A stretch of DNA of 64,000 nucleotides from Glebionis coronaria (Eukaryota; Streptophyta; Magnoliopsida; Asterales; Asteraceae), in NCBI GenBank assembly GCA_025667525.1, contig CM046880.1, forward strand, positions 595,609,895 through 595,673,894, in the 5' to 3' direction. The notes under the pieces were generated by a model. That model did no database searches. It was not told the DNA's origin and worked only from the letters and a program-made list of their open reading frames with translations. This document shows, one piece after another, positions 22,861 to 36,052 of the stretch. The first letter of the stretch is position 1. Each line of letters starts with the position of its first letter. The translations under genes were made by a program, and so were the position numbers.

Positions 22861-23696
22861 TGTAACACTCTGATACGAACCTATCCCATACTAGGCCCGT
22901 AATCGGTTCATAAGTCCCAAGTGTAGACCTCACTTAAAAAGCTAGCTTGTTTGAGGAGGGGACACCCGTAATCGGTCCAGGTTTCTGCTAAGGTTTAAAC
23001 TCATGTAGGATTCGTTACTTTTAATATGTATTCCATTAATCTAGTATATGCTATCGTGTTTGAAGTAACCATGTTCATTTGTAGGAAACCAATGAATATG
23101 CCGATTTATTTTTGGCTTAGTTGTGGTTTGATAGATAATGTTAAACGTGTTTGTTTACTGGTCTTTTTGCACCACATTTGACCAAAGAGTATGGGTTCAC
23201 TGGGCTTTTAGTGCTGGGTCTGACTCGGTTTCACTAGGCCTGACCGGTTTTAAACGAGCCTGTCAGGTTTGAGTACTTTTGTGTATTGTTGGAGTGATTT
23301 TTATTTTTGGGGTTGAAAACCGGTAACCCGGTGACGTCACGTACCTGGTCACTTAGACCTGGTTTACATAACATCGTCAAGATAACGTGCTGTGCTCAAC
23401 TAAACTGATGATAACACACAGCACAAATCACCTTGTTTTTAAGAGTTCAAACAACAGAAACTATAGTAACCAAATTGTTGACTGTCAAAAGCTTAACTTG
23501 TTGAAACAACAAATTTTATCAATCTATACACATGTAAGTATTGAATATATTGCTCATATGTTTTGTTATTACAATTTAGAATCATAAAACACCCGCTTAT
23601 AACCATGATAAATTAAATAAATCAAATATTTACCAGACAAAACCTACGTTACACCCTTAAAAAGGAATATGGCGCCGGGAGCTACTAAGCTCGGCT
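22861..23696. other. Spacer, possible DNA transposon relic
   Basis: No gene seen. GGTGTAAC near 22859 and GTTACACCC near 23649 are inverted and could be the ends of an unrecognised element that truncated SUMO copy 3. No target duplication was found. Confidence 0.25.
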
Positions 23697-23704
23697 GTTA
23701 GCAC

Positions 23705-24024
23705 TAAGGCTAAGTACGGCAGACCCAAAACCGACCCGGACTGGACAGAACCTAACCGGACCGAGCAATTTCGGTCCAGTCCTTGGTCCGGGGTTTTGGA
23801 CGAATTTGGTTCTCGGTCCGGTCCGGTTTTGGTCTTACCAAAATCTCGTCAAATATGTCTAATAGGAGCGGACCAAGGACCGAACCGGACCGGACCAACC
23901 CGGACCGGACCGGACTATTTCGGTCCGGGGTTTCGGACCATTTCGGTCCTTGGTCCGGGTTTTGGACCATTTCGGTCCTCGGTCCGGTTCGGTCCGGTCC
24001 GGTCTCGGACGATGCTCAGCCCTA
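23705..24024. mobile_element. hAT-type MITE with CCGGACC sub-repeats, 320 bp
   Basis: Flanked by a perfect 8-bp duplication GTTAGCAC at 23697-23704 and 24025-24032, the hAT signature. The ends are imperfect inverted repeats (TAAGGCTAAGTACGG against TAGGGCTGAGCATCG). The inside is a dense array of GGTCCGG / CCGGACC words in both orientations, many forming palindromes. Open frames across it are artefacts of this repeat. Confidence 0.8.
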
Positions 24025-24032
24025 GTTAGCAC

Positions 24033-24931
24033 AGTAAAAAAATAATAGCGCACCACATCGCATGTCGCGTTAAAGATCCTCGTGCCAACCTACCAACTGG
24101 GCTGGTAAAGATTTTTTGTTTTTTTATAATAAAATGAGTATTTGTGAGCTCATTATACATTTTTTAAACTCTTTGAACCATTTTTACTTTGACTCACCAC
24201 ATCACTACAAAATGTGTTGTCGAAGAATTCTCGTGTCAAACTGACGTATTACTCGCTTTTTTTTAACATTATTTTTGAGCCTCAACCGTTCTCAGTGCTC
24301 TTTAAAAAACCAACTCTATAAATAGTTTCCAGCAAAATGAAACAACATGATTAATTGATGAGTATAGTCTGTGTTTATAGTTGGAACATCTCTATTGGAT
24401 GTTTCATTTATGTAATATAAATAGAAACATGCAAACAAAGAAACAAACAAGAATCAATATAAGTTGGCACTTGGGACAAAACAGCTATGTCACATGTTAA
24501 AAAATAAAAGTAAAATCAATAAATAACAAGATGATTGATAAACAATACTCCTATATAGGCAATATGAATAATTGAATGACCCAATATGATAAAGATGGCT
24601 CGAAAGCAACGGTATTACTATGTAACCAAAGAAAAAAAAAACTATATATCCCCGCCGCCTTGTATTATGTATACTCAAGTTATAGAGAGCGTGAGTTGTG
24701 ACGCAACGATATGATATTGTATAGAATTTTTTTAGCGATATTTGTTGTCAAAAAACTCGTTAAACGACCGTCTTACGTGGCACAAACTCTGGTAGATTTC
24801 TTAGTTAATTTTTGACTAACTTTTCTTCGACGACATGTAAACTCGTTAAATGGTTATAGTGTAAAAAGTAAAAAAGTATTTTTATTAAATTATTTGTTTT
24901 TTTGTCGATGAATTATAATTATGGAAGAAAG
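24033..24931. other. AT-rich spacer
   Basis: No gene, RNA or clear repeat seen; the minus-strand open frame at 24490-24678 is low-complexity. Confidence 0.4.
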
Positions 24932-25604
24932 TAGAGGTGAGCATAAAACCCAAAAACCAAACCAAAAAACGAAAAATCGAACCAAAAAACCCGCCCCAAT
25001 TGAAAACCGAAGCGATGGTTTTCAAATTTTTGAAAACCGAAAGTTTAGGGCGATTTTTGGTTGCATGCATAAAACCGAACAAAAGAAACCACCCCGCCTC
25101 ACTTAATGTATAAAATTAATATATTCTTGTATCTTTAAATAATTATATATGTGATATATTTAGTATGTTTAGTTGTTGTTTTTAATATATGCATTTATAA
25201 AGGTATCATGAACTTTTTTACCTAAGCTTTGTAAGATTTGTGATTGTTATATAGTATTTTCATTTGGTTTTTGATTTTATATAATCTGATGGTAGCTAAT
25301 GTTGCTATTATTGTAGTATAGTAACTGACTGAAACTATTATTTTTTGTTGCAATGATGAGTTTAATTTCTATCGAAAGTGATTGATTATTCATGTCGTGT
25401 TTGTAAATAGGAAACTTAACGTGTAAAATAAAAAGAGAAAAAATCAAAATAAAAATCAAAATCGAACCGTTACAATAAAAAAACTGTAAAAACGAAACCT
25501 AAAAAATCAAAATCAAATAGTTTACGATATGCAAAAACCGAAATTTACGGTTTGATGTTTGGTTTTAGCATAAAACCAGCCCAGACCTCTCCATGCTCAC
25601 CCTA
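24932..25604. mobile_element. Non-autonomous hAT-type element, 673 bp
   Basis: The left end TAGAGGTGAGCAT and inverted right end TAGGGTGAGCAT are flanked by near-identical octamers GAAGAAAG (24924-24931) and GGAGAAAG (25605-25612). Sub-terminal regions repeat AAAACCGAA / AACCAAA words. No transposase. Confidence 0.65.
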
Positions 25605-25951
25605 GGAGAAAGGGAGTAATAATATACATGTCTTTTTACTAACAAAAGTAACTTTGCCAAAATAAAAGGTAAAAAAGGTACAAGAATATTTGCCAAGTAA
25701 AGTTGGGATTATTTTAAAGGCCATTTTTTACATCTTTATTTCCCATCAACTTTGACCCACAAATGAAAGTGTACATTTGAAGCCGAAAACAACCAAAACA
25801 CATTATTGATTAAACGTTGTCCCCTCTGTTCTTGGATTTATAGACTCTAAAAGATTCATAAATCACAACCATTTAAGCTTTCAAGTGATCCTAGCTTATT
25901 CACAGTTATTTCGAAATCATTTCGAATTCAAAACATTCGTTTCATGAAGTA

Positions 25952-28808
25952 ATGGAAAAGCATCGAAAACTCGTTTGTGGTGCTACTCAAATAATCGGGT
26001 TACTTGTGTTCATTTACACATTATACGTCCAATCGTATGGATTGAACCGCATCAAGTTTTGCTTTGGTAAGTTATAGTTTTCGGGTTTATGCTTTTTTAC
26101 TTTCGTAAGAATTCTTTTGGTTAAACAGTAGAAGTTCTTGTAGTTTAAGAATCCTATGTAATTCTTTACTAGCTCCTTGCTAGTTTTTTTTATAAATCTT
26201 TGTTGTTTTGCATGTGCAGAGAAGTGGAATACAATGCAAGAAGTTGATGTTGAAGATAACTCGCTACTATCGCTTAAATCACTTTTAGGTAAGTTTTCAT
26301 GATCTTTATCATCCTCATTCACATACAAAATGAACACGCTATATGATGTAATCACATATCTATATATTGCTAGCTTAGTTAGACTCATTGAGCTCGATTT
26401 ATAGATAGATACTTAAGCAGATGAACCAGTCTGAACATTGTCTTTCACGTATTATCTTTGGTATTGGTACGTAAGCTCGTCAACGTTGTTTGCTATCAAC
26501 ATATCAGCTTCTATATTACATGCTTAGGTAGATTCATTGAGCTCAATCTTTTTCATTGATAGATAGATACTTAAGCCGATGAATTAGTTTAAACATTATC
26601 TTTCACATATGTCTTTGATACATGCGTGTGAGCTAGTCAGCGTTACGGGCTATCAACGTCTTTATACAACTAGTCACCACACACCACCATTTGCCGACAC
26701 CGATGAGTCGATGGCATGGTTACCAGCAATTTAGAATGTGCGTGGTTAAATTAGTGTACGTTATTATATGGTTTAATAATTTGTTTAGTTGGAGAGAAAA
26801 TGACATTAAGGTTAACTACAAAAAATTAAGATTAAATAACAATGAACTCTAGTATAAGACAAAGATATGCCAGCAAGTTGTTGATGGCTCTTATGTTTGT
26901 ACTTTGTACAATAAAAAGGTGCATTTAGTATATACGTTGACTGTAACATCTAGGAAATGGACGAAATGTGTATAATTTGATATACAAAAAACATGCAAGA
27001 TACTTAAAAATACAGTGGTAAAATATCTAAAATGGGTCAAAACCATTTCAATACTTGTAATTTTATTTGGATTATTAGGGTTAACTTAAATACTAAATAA
27101 GATCGGGTATCGGGTTAAAAATGTTTGCCTAACTCGTATTAGATTCGAACTAATTGGCTCGAATAATTCTCTTTTTTTCATTAATTTTTATAATATAATT
27201 TTATAAATTATCTATTTAATCTAGTAAAAATAGGCAATTTTGTTGTCGGTTTACTCACATATGATTTGACGCGAATTCGACCCGAACTAGACAACCCGGA
27301 ATTCAAATAGGGGTCGGTTCGAGTATTTTATTTTCGTTTTACTCATATTTGATTTGACACTAACCCGACCAACTCGACCGATTAACACCTCCTACTCGTA
27401 AACATAACATGGATTATTTAAGGTGTCAAACCCTTTTACATTGAAATGTGACATTTTAGAGGTCGTGTGTTAGAATGTTATATTTGAGTGGATCTATAAT
27501 TATTAATTTGATTGTGTTTCGAATGCATCAATTTATAAGTAACATCGACACATTTACTTTACGTGAAGTTGTGTTAAACTCGGAAATGGAAACTAAATCG
27601 AATCTGCTCTTACAGGAGAAAATGATCTGCCGAAGCTTGAAACAACAGGTTTCGCTTGTGATTCTACGGTTCATTCAGTGGTCTGCGTTGCAAGTAAACC
27701 CGTTAAAATTGATCTAAAATCAATGGAAATATATACATCTGCTCGATTGAATTCGTCTAGTATTAATAATTCTTCGCTCAAAGATGAGGAAAAAAGTGTG
27801 CAAGTTCGACCATACGCTTGGGATCAATATGATCTCTTGAAAAACATAGCTCCTCTAAACTTCCTCTTTGAACCAACACAAACTCAGGCAAAACATTGTG
27901 ACTACAATCATACAGTTCCAGCAGTCGTGTTCTCATCCGGTGGCTTCTACGGAAACCTATTTCACGAGTTCAACGAAATAATAATCCCATTATTCCTCAC
28001 CTCTCACATGTTCAACTCGCAAGTCCAATTTGTTATAACCGATTATAACCCTATCTTCGTCCAGAAATTTAAACACATTTTGTCTAGCTTATCTCATTAC
28101 AACGTGTTGAATGTAAGTTCTAACACTAGCATTCACTGCTTTCCCGCAATCGTTGTTGGTCTAAAGTTCCATTCATTTTTATCTATAGATTATTCTGAAG
28201 TTCCCAAAGGGAACTCCATACTAAATTTCAAAAAGTTCCTTACAACAACGTACGATTTACAACCTATGAATGTGTCTTATAAAACTTCCACGGCACCCGT
28301 GTTGATCCTGGTTTCACGTCGAAAAACAAGGCTATTTTCTAACGAGGATGAAATAGTTGACATGATGGAAGAGCTAGGGTTTGAGGTTATTGTGGTTAGA
28401 AGTAACAAAAAAATGTCAAATCTTGAAAAATTTGCAAAGTACCTGAGCACATGCAGTGTGCTAGTCGGAGCACACGGGGCGGGGTTAACAAATCTGGTCT
28501 TTTTACCACCGGGTGCGGTTGTGGTTCAAGTAGTGCCACTAGGGCTAGAGTATCCTTCCACAGTTTATTTTGGTCAACCGGCGGTTCAGATGGGTTTGCA
28601 TTACTTGGATTACAAGATTAGTCCGGACGAGAGTTCACTTATCGACTTGTACCCACGAGATGACCCGGTTATTACCGATCCATTATCCCTATTTGCAAAA
28701 GGGTATTACATTGGGAAGGAAATGTATTTAGATAAGCAAAATATAAGGGTTGATGTAAAGAGGTTTAAGGATACACTTGTTGAAGCTCTTAGACTACTTG
28801 GACATTGA
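25952..28808 (+). CDS. Glycosyltransferase family 61 protein
   Basis: Three exons, 25952-26066, 26220-26288 and 27616-28808, join through two phase-1 introns to give 458 residues. The N-terminus (basic MEKHRK, then a hydrophobic stretch IIGLLVFIYTLYV at about 14-26) is a type II signal anchor, fitting a Golgi lumen enzyme. The conserved GT61 signatures are present: FHEFNEIIIPLF near residue 177 and the block GAHGAGLTNLVFLPPGAVVV near residue 346. The family transfers xylose, arabinose or GlcNAc to xylans or glycoproteins (XAT3/MUCI21-like members); the donor cannot be told from sequence. Intron 2 is 1.3 kb. A decayed tandem copy lies 570 bp downstream. Confidence 0.88.
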
Positions 28809-29373
28809 ATTCCTTAAAGCACATAAATTTAGAGTGTAGTTTGTTGTATTTCTTTATCATGTTTTGATACTAAAGTATTCATATTTGAATGATTGTATAA
28901 AGTATCTTGCATCCTGGGCGTCTTGTAGAATTTTTGCGAATACTTATGGCGCTAGTGACCGAGGGCGTACTTTGTTTAGCAGGGGTGTATCTTCTGATAG
29001 TTTCCCTAAGACATCGCGAAACTTAGGACCGGCCCTGGTAGGTTCTTGGTTGAAACTGAAAGGGTACCTTATAAGATCATTATCTTCGACTTTGGTCCTT
29101 ACACATAACCACATCGATCGCTTAATGATTAAGAAAGAAGATTTCCATGTTTTCAAGTAGTATATGAAAATGAAATGACATTATAAAGATATACTACGTA
29201 TGTAATGTCAACTATCGTAATAACTTAGCGATCGAGCAAGAATTAATGTTATTGATTTTTCATTTTCGATCCATGTATAGTCAAGATCATGTCACATAAT
29301 AACCATTGGTAATATATTATGAAGCTCCAAACGACAATGGTTCAGCTTTCATAAGCTTTTTGTTCTTGACATA
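28809..29373. other. Spacer between the GT61 gene and its copy
   Basis: It holds the 3' UTR of the upstream gene and the short promoter region of the tandem copy. Open frames here (28864-29160 and its antisense) show no family resemblance. Confidence 0.4.
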
Positions 29374-30945
29374 ATGGTATGGCATAGAGGACTCGTTTGC
29401 GGTGCTACTCGAATAATCGGTTTACTAGCATTCGTCTACTTGTTTTACACACAATCTTACATATATAACTACAATATACACTTTGGTACGTTGTAGTTTT
29501 CGAGTGTATGTTCTTATTACTTTCGTATAGCTAGATCTTGTTAGAATTTATGATTTAAATTTGAAAGATTTTGTAGGCAAGTCGAATGTGTCTACAACAC
29601 AGCAAGTTGGTGTTTTTCAAGACAAGTTTCTACCATTGCTTAAATTGCTTATAGGTTCGTTGTTAGTTGTTACCTTTAAGGGAAATGCAGCACGTTCTTA
29701 GTTGTTAATCATCGTTAATTTCAGATTGAACGAGTGACGTGTGCTTGTTTTGTTTTATCACAGGAGATTATGATCAACAAAATCTTAAAAGAATTGGTTA
29801 TGCTTGTGATTCTACAGATCACCCATTTATTTGTGTTGCAAGTAACCCCGTAAAAATCGAAACTAAAACTATGGAAATTTATACGTCTGCTCCATTTGGG
29901 TTAAGATTTAATCAAGGAAAAATTGCACAAGTACTTCCATATGCATGGACACGATTTCAGCCCTTGAAAACGGTAACTCCGGTTAAATTCCTCCATAAAC
30001 CACCACAAATTCCATCAGAAATTCGTGACAACATTCATACAGTTCCAGCGATCGTTTTCTCCTCTGGCGATTATACGGGAAACATATTTCACGAATTCAA
30101 CGACGTCATAATCCCTTTATTCATCACCTCTCACATTTTCAACTCGCAAGTCCAATTCGTTATCACGGATTATAAACCTAGTTTCGTCAAGAAATTCCAA
30201 CCCATTTTATCGAGTTTGTCCAAATACAACGTGTTGAACGTAAATTCCAACAAGAGCATTCACTGTTTTCCCGCAATTGTTGTTGGTCTAGAATACCATT
30301 CGTATTTTATTTGTAAATTATTCTGAAGCTCCCAAAGGTAACTCCATTATAAATTTCCGAAAATTCCTTACAACAACGTACGGTCTAAAACCCACGAATG
30401 TATCTTCAACAACACCCGTCTTAGTCCTCTTATCTCGTCAAAAAACAAGGATGTTCTCTAGTGAAGATGAAACAGTCGACATGATGAAACAAATAGGGTT
30501 TAATGTTATTGTGGTTAAAAGTGCTAAAAACATGTCAAATTTGGAAACATTTTTAAAGCAAATGAGCAGGTGCAGTGTGCTAGTCGGAGCACACGGGGCC
30601 GGGGTTAACGAATATGGTCTTTTTACCACCGGGCGCGGTTGTGGTTCAAATAGTACCACTCGGATTAGATTGGCTTTCTAGGGTTTATTATGGTAATCCC
30701 CCGGTTTGGATGGGTTTGCATTACTTGGAATATAAGATTACCCGAATGAGAGCTCACTTATTGACTTGTATCCGCGCGATGACCCAGTTATTACAGACCC
30801 AAAGTCCATATATTCGAAAGGGTTTTATTTCCGGAAGAAAATATATTTGAATGAACAAATATAAAGGTCGATGTCACGAGGTTTAGACATACTCTTCTTG
30901 ATGCGCTTAGACTACTAGGACGTGCAAATCCTTTACACACTTAAT
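29374..30945 (+). pseudogene. Tandem GT61 copy, frameshifted
   Basis: The same three-exon plan as its neighbour: 29374-29485, 29577-29654 and from 29764, with the same phase-1 joins. The first 195 residues of exon 3 read normally. A one-base insertion near 30302-30315 then causes a stop at 30324-30326. Another one-base insertion sits in the GAHGAG block (near 30598), a one-base deletion near 30740, and further damage near 30830. The conserved motifs are still recognisable in shifted frames, so decay is recent. ATG at 29374 aligns with the start of the intact gene. Confidence 0.85.
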
Positions 30946-33300
30946 GATCCTTTTAGATAGGACGGAGCTAGGGGGTTCCCGGAGATGCACGGGAACCCGG
31001 TGGAATTTTGTCGCGTATTGTATATATTTGATAAAAATCTCGATTTTTTCAAAATGAACGTGATCCTAAATATATGTACTATATATATAGATACTCGTAT
31101 TAAAAATTTTGTTCACCCGATAATTTTATAATTTATCTCCGACCCTGCTTTTAGATGTGAACATATATTTATATGTATTTTGATTTTGAATATCTTGTAT
31201 AGTGTTTAATTGAAATATGATCATCAACTACTTTTTTACATTTTTTACTGTTAGTATCTGATGTTGTAAACTTCAATATTAGACAATTACACACAGTGGT
31301 TAGTTACTGGATTATAATGCACTTCAAAGTTCATACTTAAATATTATTGGGCTTGAACTTTGAGTTGGGCTGAATGACAAATGAAAACCACCCAGGCAGC
31401 CATCATGACATGGACTATCAACAACACATTTTCTATTTTAAGATACAAATATCTATATCTATAATATACTCCATTTAGACACTTTTATATTTGCCTTAAT
31501 ATTGTGTGAAATTTTTTGTAAAAATTATATAAGATTTATTATTTCTCTTAAACATTATCATTATTTTATCATATTCTCAATTGCGAGCAAATATAATTTT
31601 GATAGTATCATTAGTTATAGACATTAACATTGGAAACTCTATTTTTGTATAAGAGGGCAATGATAGCCATTTTTGATTTTATGCATACATGATGGTAGTA
31701 TTTTAACCTAAACGGATAGGTGTGGCTATCATTGTCCTTTTTATGTAAAAATCGAAATTTACAATTGAATTTTTGGTTTTAACATAAAACTACTTTAAAC
31801 GGTTCTATGTTCACCTTTAATGAAAAGTGTTGATACATAATTTAATAAGAAAATATTCAATTATTAAAAATTAATCTTTAATTCAATGGCTTTTTTATAG
31901 GCTTCTAAGAATCCATTCAATGCTCGTCTTTTTTTTTTTTTTTTTTTTTTTTTTTTGGTAACCGTGATTTCCGACTCATTGGCCGACTAATCCACGGGGT
32001 TTGAGTACTCGTTATTTCAATCACCGGGTTACTTGATTTACCTAGTTGAGTCACTTGGTTACTGATTCGACCACTAAATCAAGTCAGTTGACTCACCGAG
32101 TTACAATTCACTTGAAATTCATCGGGTCTAACCGTGTTTCGAAAATATAAAACCTTTCTTTAATATGACTGAGTTTTGAACGAACGCTGATCGAACCGGG
32201 TTTCAAAATTGTGTTTAAAATTTTGAACTTTTATTGTTTTCTTTATTGCAATAACGAGTACTCGTCTAATAATAACAACGAAGCAAAATATTTAATGCTT
32301 TTCGATTTGTCAATTTCAGTAGATCAATGTCAAAGTGACAGATGATAATCATTACATTCATTACACAATTTTGTAACCCCTTGAAATGCAAACCTAAGTA
32401 CACCAAAATTATTAAAATAAATAGACATTCTATATATTACGTATAAAGATATATAACATATATATACCATGCATGCATTATGTGATGAGCATATACGTCA
32501 TTAGTTACGATTATATATTCGTTTGGTTGATATATTAAATCCTTAATAGGTTAATCGATAGAGTGAGAGAAACCAGAGATCATATGGATGAATTTAGAAC
32601 CAAAATCAAAATGAAACTACAAAAATACTGTAGGAAACTGATAGAATGATCACACACAACTAAACGTCCGTTTGATTTAAAGTCAGGTTGGTTTTACTTT
32701 AAATGTAGATTTATAAAATAGTAGGTTTAAGATTTAATAAAATTTAGATTTGATATAGTTTTTAGAAAACGATAATATTTTTATTTTAAATAAAATTAGA
32801 AGAAGCGTATATATAATAATTATAAAATTATGTATTTAAAATTAATATATGTATATTAAAAAATAAAATAAAAAAAGGAAAAAATAAATATTATTGCTGA
32901 GAATACAAATGGACCCACAAAAATGTTATAACTCTGTGTAGGTCTTTCAAAGATGACATTGTTTGATGATATTGTTTCTAACTTTTATAGTTGGTGTAGA
33001 TTTATATGTAAAGTCTCGTTTTTTGGATCGATTGGCTAAAAAATCTTTATCTTATTGTAATTTGATCTATCTCCTTGCTAGTTTTTAATAAAAATCGCTG
33101 TTCCAAAATAAAACTCTGTGTAAACCAAGGGGGAAGGTTAGATTTTCTCCAAAGCATAAATTTAGACATTATGAATAAATTTAAAACCTTCTTTTGTATT
33201 ATCAAACAAGCTTTATGAGAGCTAACCCAAATTTATTAGTTAAACCCCACAAACCAAATGGACCTTAAACGACTTTAATTAGGGTTCCTAGAAGCACACG
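30946..33300. other. AT-rich spacer
   Basis: No gene supported. It contains a poly-T run of about 35 at 31927-31956, several poly-purine stretches and words such as ACCGGG shared with other plant repeats. A short segment at 30958-31010 (GACGGAGCTAGGGGGTTCCC) looks like a dispersed repeat end. Confidence 0.4.
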
Positions 33301-33314
33301 TCGATAAACGACTT

Positions 33315-33618
33315 TTTTTTTTTTTTTGGTTTTTTTTTTTTTAACGATAGTTTGGTGCAGCGGAGTATCTTGCGTGCCACCGAGGCATCAAGTCTCTCAA
33401 CCCGAGTTCGAATCATCTCACGAAGAGAATATCAACCCCCATGCTAGCCATCCAGTTTCCCATTAAGGGGCTTAAGACATTGCGATGAGATTCAAACCCG
33501 GCTGCCAATTCTGGGAAACCCCCACATAGAGAATGACAGGAGTCAAACCCCTGACCTCCCCCACATAGAGACTATAACCAAATGCGTTCATCCAACTGAA
33601 CTAGACTTCATTTGCGTT
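33315..33618 (-). mobile_element. tRNA-derived SINE, minus strand
   Basis: Read on the minus strand, the element has a pol III A box TAGTTCAGTTGG (33592-33603) and a B box GGTTTGACTCC (33539-33549) at tRNA-like spacing. It ends in a long A-rich tail, seen as T runs at 33313-33352 on the plus strand. It is flanked by GATAAACGACTT (33303-33314) and GATAAGCGACTT (33619-33630), a 12-bp target duplication with one mismatch. Confidence 0.75.
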
Positions 33619-33899
33619 GATAAGCGACTTTAATTAGGGTTCAAACAAAAAAGTCCATGTAAAGAATGAGACAAATGAGAGATACTGAGTACGGATTGGA
33701 TCTCAAACATGTACAACAATATACATCCATGTGGTTTGAACTGCAAATTACATTACGGTGGTTTAAACTTTATCACACAATATATTTTTGGGTGAAAATA
33801 TTAGCATTATAAATCATCCGTTAAACAAACGTTTGTCACAATATATCTCTCAGGATTAACGATGCAAACATTTCTCGGTTATCTTGTGACAAAAGATGT

Positions 33900-34600
33900 A
33901 TTTTGCAAAACTAAGTTTTATTTTTTCGAAAGATAAGTTTTGTTTTTTTCGAATATTTTTTCATTTTTCTTGGAAAAAAAGTTTTAATTTCTTTCCGAAA
34001 AAAATTCTTAGATTATTTTCGAAAAAGTTTTTAAAAAATAAACCTTACAAAAAGTTAATATAATTGTGTTTTTCTTTGTTTTCTTTTTAATTTAAGAATA
34101 GATAAATATTTTTCTTCCAAAAAAAAAACTAAAACTTTTTAAATGTCTTAATTTTTTAAACATTTTTTCTTCTTTTTTGAAAGAGAACTTTTAATTTTTT
34201 TAAAAATGTTTAATAAATATTTAAAATTTGAATTTTTTTTATTTTTTTGGAAATAAAACATTTAGTATTTTAAATTTTTTTTTAATTCGAAGAAAAAAAT
34301 AAACATATTACTTGTTTTAACTTTAATTTCTTTTAAAACTTTTTTCAAAAATAAAACTAAACTATTTTTAAAAATAACTTTATTTAAACTTTTTTCGGAA
34401 AATAAGGAAAAAAAAAATTTCAAAAAAAACATCAAAACGTTTTTCAAAAAAATCAAACTTTTTTTTCAAAAAAAACAAACTTTTTTTTTGAAAAAAAATT
34501 AAACTTTTCTTTGAAAAATACATCCTCATGAGAAAAATTAATTTTTTTTTTGCAAAATATCCTTCGTGAGAAGGTAACGAAATAATATTTTGCATCATTT
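33900..34600. repeat. Low-complexity A/T homopolymer tract
   Basis: Alternating runs of T and A, with repeats of the type AAACTTTTTT and CAAAAAAA. Open frames on the minus strand (34262-34456, 34380-34598) consist of Phe and Lys runs and are not genes. Confidence 0.7.
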
Positions 34601-35995
34601 GTCATGAGGGATGTATTGTGTCAAACGTTTTTATAACGAATGATGTATAATGTTAAGACTTTTAGCTAAGACTTTGTTATGTGAAAAAATTCAAACCAGA
34701 ATGATGTATTTTGGAGTTACTCTAATTTTTAAGTGCTTGTTCTACGTAAATCATGGTGTTCATGAATTCATGGGATTCGTAATCCATAATTCTATATGCA
34801 TGTTGCCCTAGTACATTTATTATAACACGTTCACAATAACACCACCACGATCGAATAGGCTTCAAGTCTTTCTTCAAAAATAAAAAAAGAATAGGAGTCA
34901 AGTCCCTTTATTGAAGTCTCTAAGAAGCAAGATCTTCAATACTTTGACTTTACTATTTGCGCATTGCGACTGTCAACTAAAATTTTGTGAACGCAATGTT
35001 TTACAATTATATAGATTATTTAATAATAACTTTATGGATTACGGACAACGATGGCACCTTTTAAGTTGAAATAAAGTTAAACAAACAATTTCATATAAAC
35101 ATTGTATTTTGAGATTGTGATACTCCGTCTTTGATTGTGAAAAGTATTTGTTAATTTGTATAATATTTGTCAAAACATTATATAACGTGCAAATATAGTA
35201 TATCGTTGTAATTTCTATGAGTTGTAAATGTGCTTTGTTTGTTGTAAAATAGAGGAATGTGAGGTATTTAATATGTTAATAATTGAGTTTGTATAATAAT
35301 ATGTTACTAATTGAATTTGTACAATATGCTCCGTTTGTTATAAAAAATAAATAAGGTGTATTTAATATTTCACTAGTTTTGTTTGTATATTATTTATTAC
35401 TAATATATATATAAAAAATTAATTTATATTTTAAAACTTTTTAGTTTATACATCATGTATTATAACGTGTAAATTCATTTTTCTATATCATACTCCCTTA
35501 TAAAACATATTGACATGTTATTTTTAGAATACTTGAAATTTCAACATACATCTTATAATGCATTGTGTACAAGCAAAATAAGCTTAAAAAACTAAAATAG
35601 CAAACTTTAACACCTCATTAATACAAAAATAATTTAATACTCATAAAACTAGTTAATGCATAATAATTAATACATAATTAAAACAAAAATATTTAATACA
35701 CAATTAAAAATAAAAACAATTAATACTACTTAGTATATAATGAAAACACCCCAATATATAAAAGTATAAGTATATATTCACATTATACAACAAATAAAAG
35801 TATTAGTCTATACAAATGTATATATGTTGTCTACCTAAAATAATAGTGCATATAGTTTTAAATATTGAATCATGTCAACGAGTTCAACCGGAGTCACCAT
35901 GGGTTCGGCTAGCCAGTTACATACAGTTACACAAAACTCAAATTGTCGGGTTTCGAGATGTCGTCGTAAGAAAAGCGTAAAAATAAAATTAACTT
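34601..35995. other. AT-rich spacer, possibly the body of a small Helitron
   Basis: No coding sequence seen. The stretch ends at a Helitron-like 3' terminus at 36052, so part of it may be a non-autonomous Helitron, but no 5' end was identified. Confidence 0.3.
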
Positions 35996-36013
35996 TGCTG
36001 AAATTTATGTTAC

Positions 36014-36052
36014 AGGGTACCCGCCGCTACAACGCGCAGGTATCCTGCTAGT
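36014..36052 (+). mobile_element. Helitron-type 3' terminus (first)
   Basis: GGGTACCCGCCGCTACAAC, then GCGCAGGTATCC, then CTAGT at 36048-36052. This is the GC-rich palindrome followed by CTAG and a host T expected at a Helitron 3' end, and it resembles the terminus at 50253-50283. It belongs either to a different Helitron or to an internal pseudo-end. Confidence 0.5.

Noticed and set aside
23752..24056. Overlapping open frames on both strands rich in Asp/Arg/Pro/Gly
   Set aside because: Products of the GGTCCGG repeat of a hAT MITE.
31927..31956. Poly-T run as a retroposon tail
   Set aside because: No target duplication, pol III boxes or LINE sequence found beside it.
34262..34598. Phe/Lys-rich minus-strand frames
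   Set aside because: Homopolymer A/T sequence; no coding character.
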